From Podospora bellae-mahoneyi (taxonomy: Eukaryota; Ascomycota; Sordariomycetes; Sordariales; Podosporaceae), in assembly GCF_035222275.1 (NCBI RefSeq), contig NC_085882.1, forward strand, positions 1,495,501 through 1,559,500: 64,000 bases of DNA. The letters run 5' to 3'. Shown here in pieces: positions 10,915-24,052 of the stretch (positions are counted from its first letter, which is position 1; the number at the start of each line of letters is the position of its first letter). The notes under the pieces are model-generated. The model was not told where the DNA came from. It was given only the letters and a program-made list of their open reading frames with translations, and did no database searches. The position numbers and the translations under genes are program-made.

Positions 10915-13900
10915 ATGGCCTTCCAGACAAACGTTCTTCGGGACGGCCAGTGGGTGACCGAAACCATCAACGTGCAGTCCATCGTCAAGAGCCAACAAGT
11001 CGACGCTGCCCCCCAGCAACAAGTCCTCAAGCCACCAAGGTGCGGCTTGCTCACCCGGACCATTGTTGAGAGCCCCTTCATAAACTCCATCCTGCCCGTC
11101 AGGATACGGTCGCCCCTCCACAACGACGTCGCTTTTATTGGGGACCACTTTGTTCAGATTCGTGAGCTGCGCCGAGATGGACGTCTCAAGGACATCGTCA
11201 GGAAGGTCAACTTTGGGTCTCGGATACGAAACGCCTGCGTCGTTGGCAGCTTCGACATCAAGACAGAAGAGGAACAAGATGCTCTTTCTTCTCAACCGCC
11301 CATCAAGCTGGAGGACAGCCAGTTTGGGCTTCCTCCCAGGCTCCCACCGCAGATGCTGATGGTGGCCCTGGAGAGTGGTGACAGCGTCTTTATGTTCGTC
11401 CGTTCCGACTCCAACGGTGAGCCAGAATTTGTTACCACGCACTTCGTGAGTCCGAAGCAGCGGCTGGCTCACCCAGGCTTCCACGTCGTGGTCGACCCCA
11501 GCTCGCGATACATGGCTCTGGCCTACGCCGAGGATTTCTTCGTGGTCTATGAGCTTGAATCACGGGAGCGCTTGGAGGAGAAGTACGCCAACGGCGAACC
11601 TTTACAGTCCCCAGTGAGATCATTCCGTCTGCGGAGCGTGAACGGGGTTATTCACAAGATTACCTTCCTATATCCACGACCGGGCGACCAGAATCACGTC
11701 ATCCTACTCCTGATCGTGGTCAGACATCGAAAGTCCCGCATGGTGATTTACGAGTGGAAGCTCGGGGATGACCTGAAAATGGTATTTGCCGAGGACAAAC
11801 AGGGCCATCGCATGCCCGTGGAGAATCAGATGCCTCTGCTGCTCATTCCTCTGACCGTCCAGTCGGCTTTTATCGTCATATCACCTCACCAGATTGATGT
11901 ATGCACCGAGTGCCTTCATGGACCGCCCAGCTTCGAGACCATCGAGATGTCCTCTCCTCCCCCGACGCCTACCCACCACGGCGCTCACCTACCGCTATGG
12001 ACAGCATGGACGAGACCTTTCCGGCTCGCCTCTTACTTTGAAACACGGGACTGCATCTTTCTTGCACGGGAAGACGGCGTGGTTGTGTACTTTGAGGCCG
12101 ACAAGGACAGCACAGTGGAGCGTGTGACGCCTATGGACACTTTTAATTGCAACATCTCGACCGCATTTGCCTGTGTTTACGATCGATACGCCGACGTACT
12201 CATTCTGGGCAGCGACTCGGGTCCGGGGGGTGTTCACAAGATCTGTCCACGAGTTCCCATCGAGTTTCTCGAGGCGTTGCCCAACTGGTCTCCTGCGGTG
12301 GACTTTGCCTCTACAGCGCATGTTACCGAGTGGCATCGGGATGGCGACAAAGCGCAAAAGGCAGCGCTTCTAAAAGGTCCGCTGCCACGACCTGATCGAC
12401 TGTTTGCGACGTGTGAGGGTGGCAGGAAGGGGTCGATTACCGAGTACAGATACGGGTTGAAGGCCAATATCGCGTTTGATCTTGCGTTTGAGCCTGGTAT
12501 CAAGCAAGCCTGGCTGATCCCTACGGGTGATGGTTATCAGATCATCATATCCATGCCGGACGCCACGTCGGTCTTGCAGCTCCCTTCAGACTTCAGCAGC
12601 GCTGATCTCGTTGCGGCCGGCCAGACGCCTTATAATCTGAGCGGTTCGACGTTGGCGTTTTCTCACTCTGGCCCGTTTACGGTCCAGGTCACAACACAGG
12701 GGGCTGTGCTTACCCTGCCTCGTGATCATCGATCATATCGATATGATGAGTTTTCTGGGCTTGAGGGGTGTTCAGTGTCTGATGCGTGCATCTTGGATGG
12801 TTGTATTGCGGTGTCGGCTCATGACAAGGGTAGCAATACGTTCCAAGTCCATGTCTTCAAGATGGAGCGGTCTCATCTTGGTCTCGGGCATGTGAGGACG
12901 GTAGAGGTGGGTGGTGAAGTGAACAGTCTGGCGTTGACCGAGGATTTTACTCTGCTGGTTGGGACGTTGAATGAATCTGGGCCGGCGTTGGTGCGGTGTT
13001 CGCTGCAGCAGGCCACGAATAACCTGGAGGTGATTTCTGTTCCGGAAAGTAAGTGCCATCGCGTTCTTTATTCTCAACTCGGTCGTATCTGACGCGGTTG
13101 TTAGTCCTGGCCAAACACACGAGCATCGAGGACCCATCCTCGGTCGAGGGAATCGGCAGCATCGTTTCTCTAGGCAGCACCATCTTTCTCGGCACCCGAA
13201 GCGGAGAGGTCATCAGCCTAACCACCAGCGCCGACTCGTGCGCTGTCAACTGCGAGAAATTCGGAATCACGTCTGCCAAACTAAACTGCGCCCACATCAC
13301 CGGCCAATCGAACCCCGTCCTCCTCCTCACCTGCGATAACAACCTTTTGTACCTCGGCCTGAACCCTGCCTCCCGCTACCACGACCGAGAGAACAAATTC
13401 AGCAAGAAAATCCGGATCTTTCCGGTCGACCCAAGCCACCTCGACGCTCTCGCCCCCCCAGTCCAATTCGCCTCAGCAGTTGACGTGCCGTCCGAAGATG
13501 GGATAACGCAGCTCCTCCTCATATCCAACGAAACGATTCTCCTGACAGAACTGCACCCCACCCCGGGGTGTGTCCCGCGATCGATCCCCCTCGACGGCAC
13601 GCCCAACAAGCTGATCTGGTCGAGCAAACTCAGCTGCCTGATCACGGCGGTGAATTACTCTGCCAAACCGAGCCTGGCGTTTATAAACCCTAACACGGGG
13701 GAGGACATCGGGGTGCCTACCGATCGAAACGACAACCCGACTGATTTTATTCATGGGCTAGGAAAGCAAGGGGATGTCATACTTGCGCTGACGGAGTGGA
13801 GGTATAAAACGTATTTTTATCTTTTGGTCGGGACGAGGAAGGGACGGTTGTTGGTTGTGAGCGTCAAGAGGGATAAGGAGACGGGTCGGATACGGTACTG

Positions 13901-14843
13901 GATGAGGTGGAAGAAGGAGTTTGAGCAGCCGGTGTATTCGGTTCTTGGGCATGGGGAGGGGGTGGTGATGTGTGTCGGGCAGAGCGTCAGGTGGGAGGTT
14001 TTGGACGAGGGGGAGAAGAGGTTGAGGCATGAGAGGAGCTTTGAGCTGGAGTCGGCGGGGGTTGGGTTGAGGGTGGAGAATGGGAGGTTGGTGGTGCTGA
14101 CGGGGAGGGATTCGGTTGTGGTGCTGGAGGATGGTGGTGGTGGTGGGGGAAAGGGGATGTGCAATGCTGATCCGATGCGGAGGAACGGGGTCAGCATGGT
14201 TGAGGTTGCGGGGACGGAAGGGGTGGATGATAAGGAGGGGGGGATCACGCTTGTGAGTGACAGGGAGTGTGGGGTCGGGGGGTTGTGGGTGCCGTGGAGG
14301 CAGGTGGACAGGGAGTGTGAGGTTGTTTTTGAGGCGGAGCTCACGGCGAGTGTGAGGAAGTTCCAGAGGGGGAGGACGAGGCCGGTTTGGGAGCAGGGGG
14401 TGGGGAGGAGGTTTGGGAGGCTGCTTGGGTCGTTTGATGATGCGGAGACGTTGGGGACTTCGCTCAATGGGGCGCTTCACCACTTCACTACGCTTGATCT
14501 CAAGACGTGGAGGTTTTTGAGGTTTGTGCAGAATTTGGCGCTGCTGGATGGGGAGGTGACGCCTTTTTTGAGTCGGTATAGTCAGCAGGGAGGGGCTTGG
14601 AATAATAACCCGGAGCCGAGGGTGGATAATGGGTTGGAGATGCAGGTTGATGGGGACTTGCTGATGAGGATTCTGGAGGGGGAGGGGAAGGGGGAGTTGG
14701 AGAGGGTTGTGAGGAATTATGAGAGAAGATTTGCGGAGTTGTTGGGGGAGGTGGAGGGGGTGGGTGAGGTGAATGATGATGTGGGAAAGGTGTTTGGGAA
14801 GGCATACGAGGTTTTGGAGTACTTTTTGAGGCCGGTGTTATGA
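10915..14843 (+). CDS. DDB1/CPSF160-like large protein, MMS1 N-terminal type
   Basis: Exons 10915-13048 and 13105-14843; 1290 residues. The start was chosen at caccATGGCC (MAFQTNVLRDGQWV); upstream in-frame sequence is not protein-like. The protein has the build of the DDB1/CPSF160/SF3B130 superfamily: many beta-propeller-like strands such as 'NSILPVRIRSPLHNDVAFIGDHFVQIREL', 'IVSLGSTIFLGTRSGEVISLTT' and 'NPVLLLTCDNNLLYLGL', and an all-helical C-terminus rich in acidic residues. Members of the MMS1/DDB1 group act as adaptors in cullin-RING ubiquitin ligases and in DNA-damage responses. In fungi this gene type is often described as an MMS1 N-terminal-domain protein. Which paralogue it is cannot be decided by eye. 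The last third (about 13.9-14.8 kb) has unusual G-rich codon use, giving many Gly, Arg, Glu and Val codons. Confidence 0.75.
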
Positions 14844-15936
14844 TCTTAGTGGGAGGGGGGATACATAGCGTTGCTTTTGATGCACGATATAGGTACGAGA
14901 CAGCAGAATTCATCATCTAACATACAGCAGGCTGATGTTGTTGGCTCAGGTCAGGGGCTCACATAGGGGGGTGATTATGGCCATAAACTCGGATAATTGC
15001 ATTGATTGATATTATGAGATAAGATATTGCAGTATTGAGCAAACACACAAAAAAATGAGCCCCGCACTGACAAAAAAGCTCTGGGCATTGATTTTCTAAA
15101 CTTTTTTTGTGCCGCCGCACACCACCACCACTGCGTCATTGTCTGTCGGCCGAGTGAGGCGACTCTGGTGAGACTAGACCTGAATCGGGTCCGGCGAGTG
15201 ATGGCGAGTGACGGCGAGTGACTCGAGATCTCCTTGAAGAAGTTCGTCTTGTTCTTCTTCAGTCTGAAGTTTGGGGAACATAGAAGCTCTCAATATTTTT
15301 TTAGAGGTGGGGGACGGGCCCGCTGAAGAGTTTGGTGAAAGAACAGCTCTGTCTAGCGACCCAAGAGAGAACAAAGTGACCAAAGACAAGCCCAGCCAGC
15401 ATTGTAATCACAAGCACAAGTTACTATTGTATGGAAGCCATCCATTAATTCATCCATCCATCCATCCCATCCCATCTCATCACTCGCATTAAAAAAGGTG
15501 GTGAAACTGGGGTGAATATGCTGCCCCACTTTAACTTCAAGGCACGCTGCACTGCGAGCCCCTCCAGCAGGCTGTTCAACTGCCCGCCACTGCCAAACTC
15601 TGCTGACTTGCTCTCTCTGTCCCGCAACAACTGATTGATTTCTTGCTGTTCTTGTTGTCTGCCAACAACCCATCACACACACACCAGACCACTTTGCACC
15701 ACATTAACTTGTTGTGTGCTCAGAACCAAGGGTCCGGAAAAGTTATATTCACTTGTTTTCACTGTGAAATTTTCCCCGACAAACGTCAAAAAAGGCACCG
15801 CCCTTTTCCGCCTGTTGCGAACAACCCCCAGCCCCACGACGAAAGTCCAAGCAGAACCACGGACTTAATCCTACTCAAGGAACCCGTCGAAAAAGCAAAT
15901 AACCTTTCTACAAAACAAAACAAAACACCGCCCAAT
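14844..15936. other. Intergenic / promoter and 5' leader of eIF5B
   Basis: About 1.1 kb between the stop of the DDB1-like gene and the eIF5B start. It contains three copies of a GGCGAGTGA-type word at about 15190-15225, a run of ATCCATCC-type repeats near 15450-15475, and a CAAAACAAAA-rich stretch directly before the eIF5B ATG, typical of a leader of a highly expressed fungal gene. No gene was recognised. Confidence 0.5.
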
Positions 15937-18900
15937 ATGCCTCCTAAAAAGAAGGGAAACAAGAAGGCCAACGACGACTGGGAAGCCGAAGCCTTTGGCG
16001 AGACCCCCACCGCCACCGCCGCCGGTGATGCCCCTGCTGGTGCTGATGCCCCCGCTGCCGAGGATGAAGCCCCTGCCGGCGGCCTCATGGCCCGCATGAA
16101 GAAGATGAAGGAGAAGCGCAAGCAAAAGGGCATGAACGAGGACTGGCTCAACGAGGTTGATACCGCCCCCGAGGGTGCCGCTTCTCCTGCTGCTGCTGCT
16201 GATGAGCACCCTGCTGCTGCCCCTGCCGCTCCTGTCGAGGCGAGCATGGAGGATGAGTTTGCTTTGCCTGCTAAGAAGGGCGGGAAGCAACAGAAGGGTG
16301 TTACTCAGGTTTCAAAGGCCAAGCAGGCTGCCATGGCGGCCGAGAAGAAAGAGGAGGAGGAGTTGGCTGAGGGGGGGAGGGTGTTGACCAAGGCTGAGAA
16401 GGAGAAACTCAAGAAGGAGAGGGAGAAGCAGAGGAAGAAGGAGCAGGTATGTTTTTGTTCGACAAAATCTGAAGGGGAATGATTGCTAATGGTGGGAACA
16501 ATAGGCTGCCAAGAAGAAGGCGACTGCCCCTGCAAAGGCCGAGCCTGCTAAGGCCGAGGAGAAGAAGCCGGATTCTCCTGCCCCCGCGGCCGCTGCTGTC
16601 GCCCCACCTCCCGCTGAGCCTGCCGGTGGCAAGAAGAAGAAGATTCCTGCTGCGCTTGCTGCTCTTCAGAAGCAACAAGAGGCTCTCCGTCGCGCCCAGG
16701 AGGAGAATGAGAGAATCGCCGCCGAGGAAAAGGCGAGGATAGAGGAGGAGGAGCGCCGCGAGGCTGAGGAGGCCAAGAGGAGGGAGGAGGAGAAGGCGAG
16801 GAAGAAGCAAAAGGAGAAGGAAAGAATCGAGCAGCTCAAGAAGGAGGGCAAGTACATGACCAAGGCTCAAAAGGAGGAGAAGGCCCGTAACGAAAGGAAG
16901 CTCCAGCAGATGTTGGCTTCTGGCATCAAGGTTGGCGCTCTGGCTGGTGAGGAGGGCGAGGAGAAGAGGGAGAAGAAGCCAAAAGTTGAGAAGAGGAGAG
17001 GTGGTGCTATGCAAAAGAAGCTCGACGAGGAAAAGGCTCTTGCTGAGGCTGCTGAGCGCGCTAGGCTCCAGGCTGAGGCTGCCGCCAAGGAGCAGGCTGA
17101 AAAGGAGCGCATTGCTCGTGAGAAGGCTGAGAAGGAGGCTGCTGAGAAGGCCGCTGCCGCCAAGGCTGCTGCTGAGGACAGCGTTGATGAGGATTGGGAG
17201 GCCGCCGCCGCGTCGGATAAGGAAGAGGTCCAGGACAGCTGGGATGCCGACTCTGATGAGGAGGGCGAGAAGACTCTGCCTTCGAGGCCGAAGAAGGATG
17301 AAGACGAGTCCGAGTCGGAAGAGGAAGACTCTGACGAGGAATCCTCCGAGGACGAAGAGACGACAGCCGCCAAGCTTGCCGAGGAAAAGAGAAAGAGAGA
17401 GGCTGCCGAGCGCAGAGAAAAGGCTCACCAGGCCGCTCTTGCTGCCCGGTCTGCGGATAACCTTCGCTCGCCCATCTGCTGCATTCTCGGTCACGTCGAT
17501 ACCGGAAAGACCAAGCTGCTCGACAAGATCCGTCAGACCAACGTCCAGGAGGGCGAAGCTGGCGGTATCACGCAGCAGATTGGTGCTACATACTTCCCTG
17601 CCGATGCCATTCGCCAAAAGACTGCCGTCGTCAACCGGGATGGCAAGTTCGAGCTCAAGGTCCCCGGTCTCCTCATCATCGACACACCCGGTCACGAGTC
17701 CTTCTCCAACTTGCGTTCCCGTGGTTCGTCTCTGTGCAACATTGCCATCTTGGTGGTCGATATCATGCACGGTCTCGAGCCTCAAACCATCGAGTCGATG
17801 AACTTGCTCAAGGCCAGAAAGACTCCCTTCGTTGTCGCCCTCAACAAGATCGATCGTCTCTACGGCTGGAAGAAGATTGACAACAACGGTTTCCAGGACT
17901 CGTTGGCTCTGCAGAGCAAGGCCGTCCAGAACGAGTTCAAGAACCGTCTCGACCAGACCAAGCTTGCTTTCGCCGAGCAGGGTTTCAACTCTGAGGTCTT
18001 TTACGAGAACAAGAACATGTCCAAATACGTCTCGCTGATCCCCACCTCGGCCCACACCGGCGAGGGCATCCCCGACTTGCTCAAGCTCATTGCTCAGCTT
18101 ACTCAGGAGAGGATGGTCGGCTCGCTCATGTACTTGTCCGAGGTCGAGGCCACCGTTCTCGAGGTCAAGGCTATCGAGGGTTTTGGTATGACCATCGATG
18201 TCATCCTGTCCAACGGCATTCTCAGGGAAGGCGATCGAATCATGCTGTGCGGTGTTGAAGGTGTCATCAAGACGAACATTAGAGCGCTGCTCACGCCGGC
18301 TCCCCTCAAGGAGCTGCGTGTCAAGTCTCAGTACGTCCACAACAAGGAGGTCAAGGCGGCTCTGGGTGTGAAGATTTCGGCTCCTGGTCTTGAAGGCGCC
18401 ATTGCCGGTTCCAGGCTTGTTGTCGTCGGTCCTGATGATGACGAGGATGACCTCGAGGAGGAGGTCGAGGCCGATCTCGCCTCTCTCTTCAGCCGTGTCG
18501 AGAAGACCGGTCGCGGTGTCTCGGTCCAGGCGTCCACCCTTGGTTCCTTGGAAGCCCTGCTTGACTTCCTCAAGGACTGCAAGATTCCCGTTGCCAACGT
18601 TGGCATCGGCCCGGTCTACAAGCGCGACGTCATGCAGTGCGGTGTCATGTTGGAGAAGTCGCCTGATCTTGCCGTCATGCTGTGCTTCGACGTCAAGGTC
18701 GACAAGGAAGCGCAGCAGTATGCCGATGAGCAGGGCATCAAGATTTTCACTGCCGACATTATCTACCATCTATTTGACAACTTCACCAAGCACCAGGCCG
18801 AGCAGCTGGAGAAGAAGAAGGAGGAGTCCAAGATGCTGGCTGTCTTCCCTTGTGTGTTGTCGCCGGTGGCAGTGTTCAACAAGACGAACCCTATCGTTGT

Positions 18901-19318
18901 TGGTGTGGATGTTGTTGAGGGTGCGTTGAGGATTAACACGCCTATTGCGGTGATTAAGCAGAACCCCAACACCGGGTTGAAGGAGGTGATCAATATTGGC
19001 AGAGTGTATGTTTCTTTTTTCTCCTGCCCTCTTTTCTGTCATTGTGATCCCAGAAGCTAACGTTGTAACAGCACGTCCATCGAGCGTGAGCATAAGCAGA
19101 TCCCCATCTGCAAAAAGGGCCAGCCGTCGGTTGCCGTCAAGATTGAGATGGGCAGCCACCAGCCGACGTATGGCAGGCAGCTTGAGGAGAAGGACATGCT
19201 GTACTCTGCCATTTCGAGAGCGAGCATCAACTGCCTCAAGGAGTTTTACCGGGCGGATATGACGAATGATGACTGGCAATTGATTATCAAGCTGAAGCCC
19301 ATGTTTGACATTGCTTAA
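15937..19318 (+). CDS. FUN12: Translation initiation factor eIF5B
   Basis: Exons 15937-16446, 16505-19005 and 19072-19318; 1085 residues. It is the GTPase that joins the 60S subunit to the initiation complex. The N-terminal ~490 residues are highly charged, with lysine blocks, acidic runs and Ala-rich segments, as in yeast Fun12. The G domain follows: G1 GHVDTGKT near residue 499, switch [15 protein letters not shown]3 DTPGHESF, G4 NKIDRLYGW and G5 SAHTGEG. Domain II and III follow ('[22 protein letters not shown]', '[29 protein letters not shown]'), then a C-terminal beta-barrel reached through intron 2 ([20 protein letters not shown]). All catalytic motifs are intact. It ends 210 bp from the convergent GCP-like gene. 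Confidence 0.97.
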
Positions 19319-19528
19319 TGGGTTAGGGAATGGAAAACGGGATGGGGGGAAGGGAACAGGGTGTGATATGGTTTTTGGCACACAAAAATGGACGGGGGGA
19401 TGTTATTTTGTGTTGTTGTCACTACCAGTTGGTATTTAGTATACACAATGTTATCAAGTATGGGTATCTTTGTGGCTGTGGTGGGAGTGTTTGTTGTAGT
19501 TTTCTACTGATATCATGTATGTATGCTA

Positions 19529-22484
19529 CTACCTCTTTTTGGCATACCACCCCTCCAAATCCAACCTTGTGAGTAACATCTCTATGGTATTCTCCTGGTC
19601 TTTGCCACCCCTCCTCCCTTCAGCAGTGGGTGTTTTTTCGGACAGGCCCCGGAGGACGGTGACGAAAACTTCGACCTTGCGGTGGAATCTTTTGTAGAGG
19701 TCCCTCTCTTCGTCGTAGTGCTGCTGTCCGTGCAACCCCAAGTGGGCATCGGCAGCTTTGATTCTGACAAGTCGGGCGAAGGAGAGGATTAAAGAGAGGA
19801 CTTCTTCTAGGAGAGCCATAACGGGTTGTTGACGTTTCCGAAGTAATAAGCAAGACATGATACTGTCCAGCGTTGCCTCCTGTTTCTGCCTCAAAATCTC
19901 GGGACTGATCCCCGCTCTGGCGCTGTCGGCGGGGTCGGCGAGGGTGGCTTCGATGGTGTCGAGCCAGGTCTCGAACCGCCTCCAGACTTTTGCGATTCCG
20001 ATATCAAAAAAGTAGTTTGCTACCGCAAAGGCAAACCCCCTCGCCTCCCACGCAAACCGTAACGTGACGTCTTCGCTGTCTGGCGGTAGCCCCGAGGTGG
20101 AGAAGCTGCTGGCTGCGTGCAGCACTCTCAACACCCGAATCAAAAGGCGGGAGATGCGGTCGTATTTCGCCAGGACCTGCGGCGTTATCACTGCGCGAAG
20201 GGGTGGCGGCGTGGTGTACGCCAACCTCAGGAAATCCAACGCTCCCAACCCGTCAACGTTCATGCACTTGTCTATTTCCTCCGGGGTGAGGTCGTGACGG
20301 ATGGAGAATGACAGGTCGCCCGGTAACCGGCCTCCTTTTTCACCGCCCCCGCCAAGAGAGTCGGACAGCACCCCCATCAAAGCCAGTCTGAGCTCTGAAG
20401 ACGCCGGAGGCCAAGTTCGACGGTTAGATCCGAGGCGGAGGCCCATTGACGAGGAGCCGCCTAGTGCGACGCCTTTCTGGCGTTCGGTGGTGGAGGAGTC
20501 AGGGTCGAACAACGCGCTGGACAACCGGGCGACGAGGAGGCCGTTGGAGAGGAGGAAGGATTGATTCAGCAGGGAGAGGTGGGAGCGCAAGGAGTGGGAG
20601 GTGAAGAGGAGGGTTGTAGTCAGGTGGGACAGGAGGGCTGATTGATATGTCAGTAGTGGACTGAACGATAAGAGTGGTAAAAGGGAGGTGTGCGGTGACA
20701 GGGCTGTCTTGTGAGATAAGGGGGAGTAAAGGTGTGATTTCAGCAGCTGGGCAAGGTCATCCGCCGGCGGTGGTTCCCTCAGCGGTTGATCCATCTGCTT
20801 CATCGACTTGAGAATATTCGTAGCAACCTCCGCTTCCGACTTCCAAAAGACAGCAAACTCTACTGCACCGCTCTCCTCCGTCTTCGAATTACCAGTTTGT
20901 TCACCCCCCACGCCGGCAGCCAAGAGAACCCTCTCAACAGCCCCCCTGTACTCCTCCACCCTCCCCTCCAACCTCGCAATAGCCTCCCACTCAAACTCCC
21001 ACTTCAACCTCGGCGGCTTCGTCAACTCGACCACATCTACCCGCGCCAGGGGGTGCTCAGGATGGTGCTCCCTCAAAAACCGCAGATTCCTCCCCGTTTC
21101 GAAAATACTCTCCGCCATGTCCCCGGGGACAAACCCCGGCATTTTTGACTCGTCTAGAAAGTACTCTGGCTCGTCCAGATCGCACCCCTGGTCGTCAATC
21201 CATATTTTGTCTGCCACCTTGACAAACCCCTTGCCTGAACCACCTGTCTTGCTGACGGGAATACCCTCCTCCACCTTGGTGCCGATCCATTCCTCGACGA
21301 AATCCGTCCAGGGCCGGGAGACGATTCTTAAGACTTCGTTGGTAGCCGCGCGCAAGAGATCATCTTTGTATTCGGCTGCCTGGACCGCCTGGAACAAAGC
21401 AGAAAGCATGGCCTCGTCTGTCTTTGCCGTGGCGACCTTCTGGACGAGGTTTTTGAAGTAGGAGAGGACTGTCTGGACGGGCTGGACGAGGGATTGCAGC
21501 TGGAGGATGGATCTGACGTTGCGGCTGCGGGTGCTGAGCTCGGTGCCCACGGTGGTGATGAGACGGCCGATGACGCCTGCGAAGGCGATGCGGGTTGGGG
21601 AGGAGGACGGGGAGGAGTAGGCGGTTTCAGAGTAGTACTGGAGGTGTCTCGTGCAGTTGCCGCAGTCGAGGCAGAGGTTGTCGATGGCTTTGATCAAGTC
21701 GAGGGTGATGCCCGAGGTGCGGAGGAGAGGGGCGGTTTTGGTGAAGGAGTTTTGGGTGGAGTCCCAGGTGAAGAGGAGGGAGCTTCTGCCTAGGGATAGA
21801 GTCAAAAGACACGCGGAGTAGATTGAGTTGTCCAGGATGTCTGGTGGTTTGTTTTCAGTGTCGTTGTTTGAGGCTGCGATTATGGAATCGAAGGCTGCTG
21901 GGCCGGCTTCTGTGATGAAGGAGGGAGGCCCTTCTTTGGTCTTCTCAAAGGCTTCCCATGTTTTGTACTGGGGTTTGGCGCTGGCGACATCGTCTGGGAG
22001 AAGCCAAAAGTCTTCCTCCTCGCGAGAGAGTTCATGGTCGAGCTCTGGTTGGTCTTCTTCCTGAGCTGTATCGGTACCTGGGGCTTTGGCATGCTGAGCG
22101 GCAAGATCTCTCAAGATGGGTGGTAGTTTAAAGAAAGCATCGTCATTCTCCTGGCCAAGTTCAGGAGTCGGATGTCCTTGTAGTTGAGAGCTGATCAGTC
22201 CATCTTGTGTTCCTAATTACTAGTTAGCATCTGCACCTCATAGCCTGCAGGAAGAAATACATACCTTCAGCTCCCCATGAAAACAGGGGGTTCTGTTTAT
22301 TGATCTCCTCGATAGACTTGGCAAGCCAGTTGGAGGGCCGCCAAAAGTCGGGAATTGCAAAGAGATTAGAGAGGTCATCCTTGTCGTCTCTGTCTGCATA
22401 TTTCTCCTTTAATGGGGTAATCTTTAAGCGAGCATCTGAGAAAAAGCTGCTGGTGTCGGTATTTACATCATGAAGGCCCGCCAT
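19529..22484 (-). CDS. Gamma-tubulin complex component, GCP5/GCP6-like (Spc97/Spc98 family)
   Basis: Exons 22265-22484 and 19529-22212; 967 residues. Start at MAGLHDVNTDTSSFFS; an in-frame GTG further upstream was not used. The intron joins 'FSWGAEG' to 'TQDGLISSQLQ'. The GRIP1-like text includes 'GRLITTVGTELSTRSRNVRSILQLQSLVQPVQTVLSYFK' and 'FVPGDMAESIFETGRNLRFLREHHPEHPL'. The GRIP2-like text includes 'LGALDFLRLAYTTPPPLRAVITPQVLAKYDRISRLLIRVLRVLH' (family pattern), then 'IGIAKVWRRFETWLDTIEATL'. It is more diverged than the GCP2 of this window, as expected for the accessory GCP4/5/6 class, which caps or staggers the gamma-tubulin ring. Assignment to GCP6 versus GCP5 needs a tree. Confidence 0.8.
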
Positions 22485-22787
22485 CTTTGATGTGCTTGGT
22501 GTTGTAGTAGTGTTCACTTGACTGAGCGCTGAGAAAGGAAAGTGGAACGCGTACGGAGCACCCCAGTCGCGTAAATTGACCCGCTAAAGCTTCCCTGGTC
22601 CCTGTCTGTCAACTGCGCTGCAGCCACAGCGGTCGGAGCGCTTGGCTGCGACTCGATTGAAGCTTGAAGCTTCAACTTTCCTCCGACTCAATTCTTGAAC
22701 CGACACACATCGTCTCTTTCGTGAGCAGCTATTCGGTTGATAATTCTCCTCGATTCGATAACCACAAGATAACTAAACAGAGCCGAC
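22485..22787. promoter_or_regulatory. Divergent promoter between the GCP5/6-like gene and EAF7
   Basis: 303 nt separate two start codons pointing away from each other, so both promoters are here. A short direct repeat (TTGAAGC-TTGAAGC) lies near 22655-22672. No TATA box is obvious. Confidence 0.5.
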
Positions 22788-23718
22788 ATGCCTCCCAAGA
22801 AGAAAGGCGGGCGCGCAAGCACCCAGGCCGCCGCGACTCCAGACGATGCGATGGACATTGATACACCAGCCGCTTCAGAGACACCAGCTCCCCCAAAAGA
22901 GGTTACGGACCCGTGGACGGACGACCAGGTCGCTTCTCTTTTCAAGGGCGTCATTCGGTGGAAACCAGCAGGTTCGTTGGCCTGCCATTCACCCATACCT
23001 CGCCGAGATAGTCTGCTCACAGTCACCAGGAATGCACAAACACTTTCGGATACTGGCCATCAGCGAGCACCTCCGTAACCACGGAATAGACCCCGATGTA
23101 TGGCCACACACCCGAATCCCCGGCATCTGGGCTAAGCTACGCGAGTTTTATAACCTAGAAGCCATCGACGAGCGAGAGAACAGTATGGATCCGCCAGAAG
23201 AGAAGGGCCAGCCCAGGCGATACCTCGACTTCAGACTACCCTTTAAAGACTACGTCGACCTGATGGAGGAGAGGGCTCGCGCAGATCCCAGTGAGGCACC
23301 GTCCAGTCCGCCACAATGGGACCCCAACGACCCTACCGCTGGAGGTGACGGGAAAAAGAGGAAGCGAGCGGCAGCCACATCGGCAGCATCAACGGACGGA
23401 AACACTAAGACTCGAAGTTCTACTGTTGAGGCCACCGATAACGAGACTCCTGCAGCTAGTCCCTCCAGGAAAACAGCCAGGACCGGTAGAAATGCCAAAC
23501 GTGCTGCTAGTAGAGGACGCAAGGCGAAGGAAGAGTCACCCCCTCCTAGTGAAGAGGAGAGCGAGGAGGAAGAGGGGTCTGAAGAGGACGGGGAAGAAGA
23601 GGATGATGAAGAAGAAACGGGCACACCTGCATCTACCAAGGGCGGTAGGTCAACAACCAGAGGCCGGACTGCCACCAGAGCGAGAGGTCGAGGGCGAGGA
23701 CGAGGTCGGGGTAGATAG
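22788..23718 (+). CDS. EAF7: NuA4 histone acetyltransferase subunit Eaf7 (CT20 family)
   Basis: Exons 22788-22971 and 23030-23718; 290 residues. The splice produces '[31 protein letters not shown]', the hallmark of the Eaf7/MRGBP family, followed by '[24 protein letters not shown]' and '[10 protein letters not shown]'. Eaf7 is a subunit of the NuA4/TINTIN chromatin module that acetylates H4 and H2A. The C-terminal half is low complexity: basic NLS-like patches (KKRKRAA), a run of about 30 acidic residues, and an RG-rich tail ([12 protein letters not shown]) that could bind nucleic acid. The 58-nt intron has a weak gttcgt donor but restores the conserved text. Confidence 0.92.
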
Positions 23719-24052
23719 GATCCACAGGCTGACTATCGCCCATTGTATTCATGGGGTGGTCGCTGACCAATTTTTTATTTCTTTTTGGGGAGGGTTCATG
23801 CAGATTGTTAGGCGTACTGGTTATACCCTGTTATGGTTATTGGAAGCAAATAACGCCCTGAGCGTGTCAATCTGTATTATTTTCCAGTCTCGAGATGTTT
23901 GCGTGGTGTTGATCGCAAATGGGAACCCCGCCAAAAATAGCCCCGCAGGCGCAATTGACATGACGCGCTGCTGAATTTGGGCCCAATGCTCGCGACATCA
24001 TCTTTGTTGACAAACCCCCAAACACAACACAGCACTACACTACAAACTCACA
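23719..24052. other. Intergenic between EAF7 and ASK1
   Basis: 334 nt between two genes on the same strand. It must hold the EAF7 3' end and the ASK1 promoter. It is slightly AT-richer than the flanks. No other element was recognised. Confidence 0.45.

Noticed and set aside
16409-18769. 786-codon open frame on the minus strand
   Set aside because: It is the antisense shadow of eIF5B, produced by its strongly biased codon use; it lies wholly within the eIF5B gene and has a Leu/Ser/Asp-rich nonsense composition.
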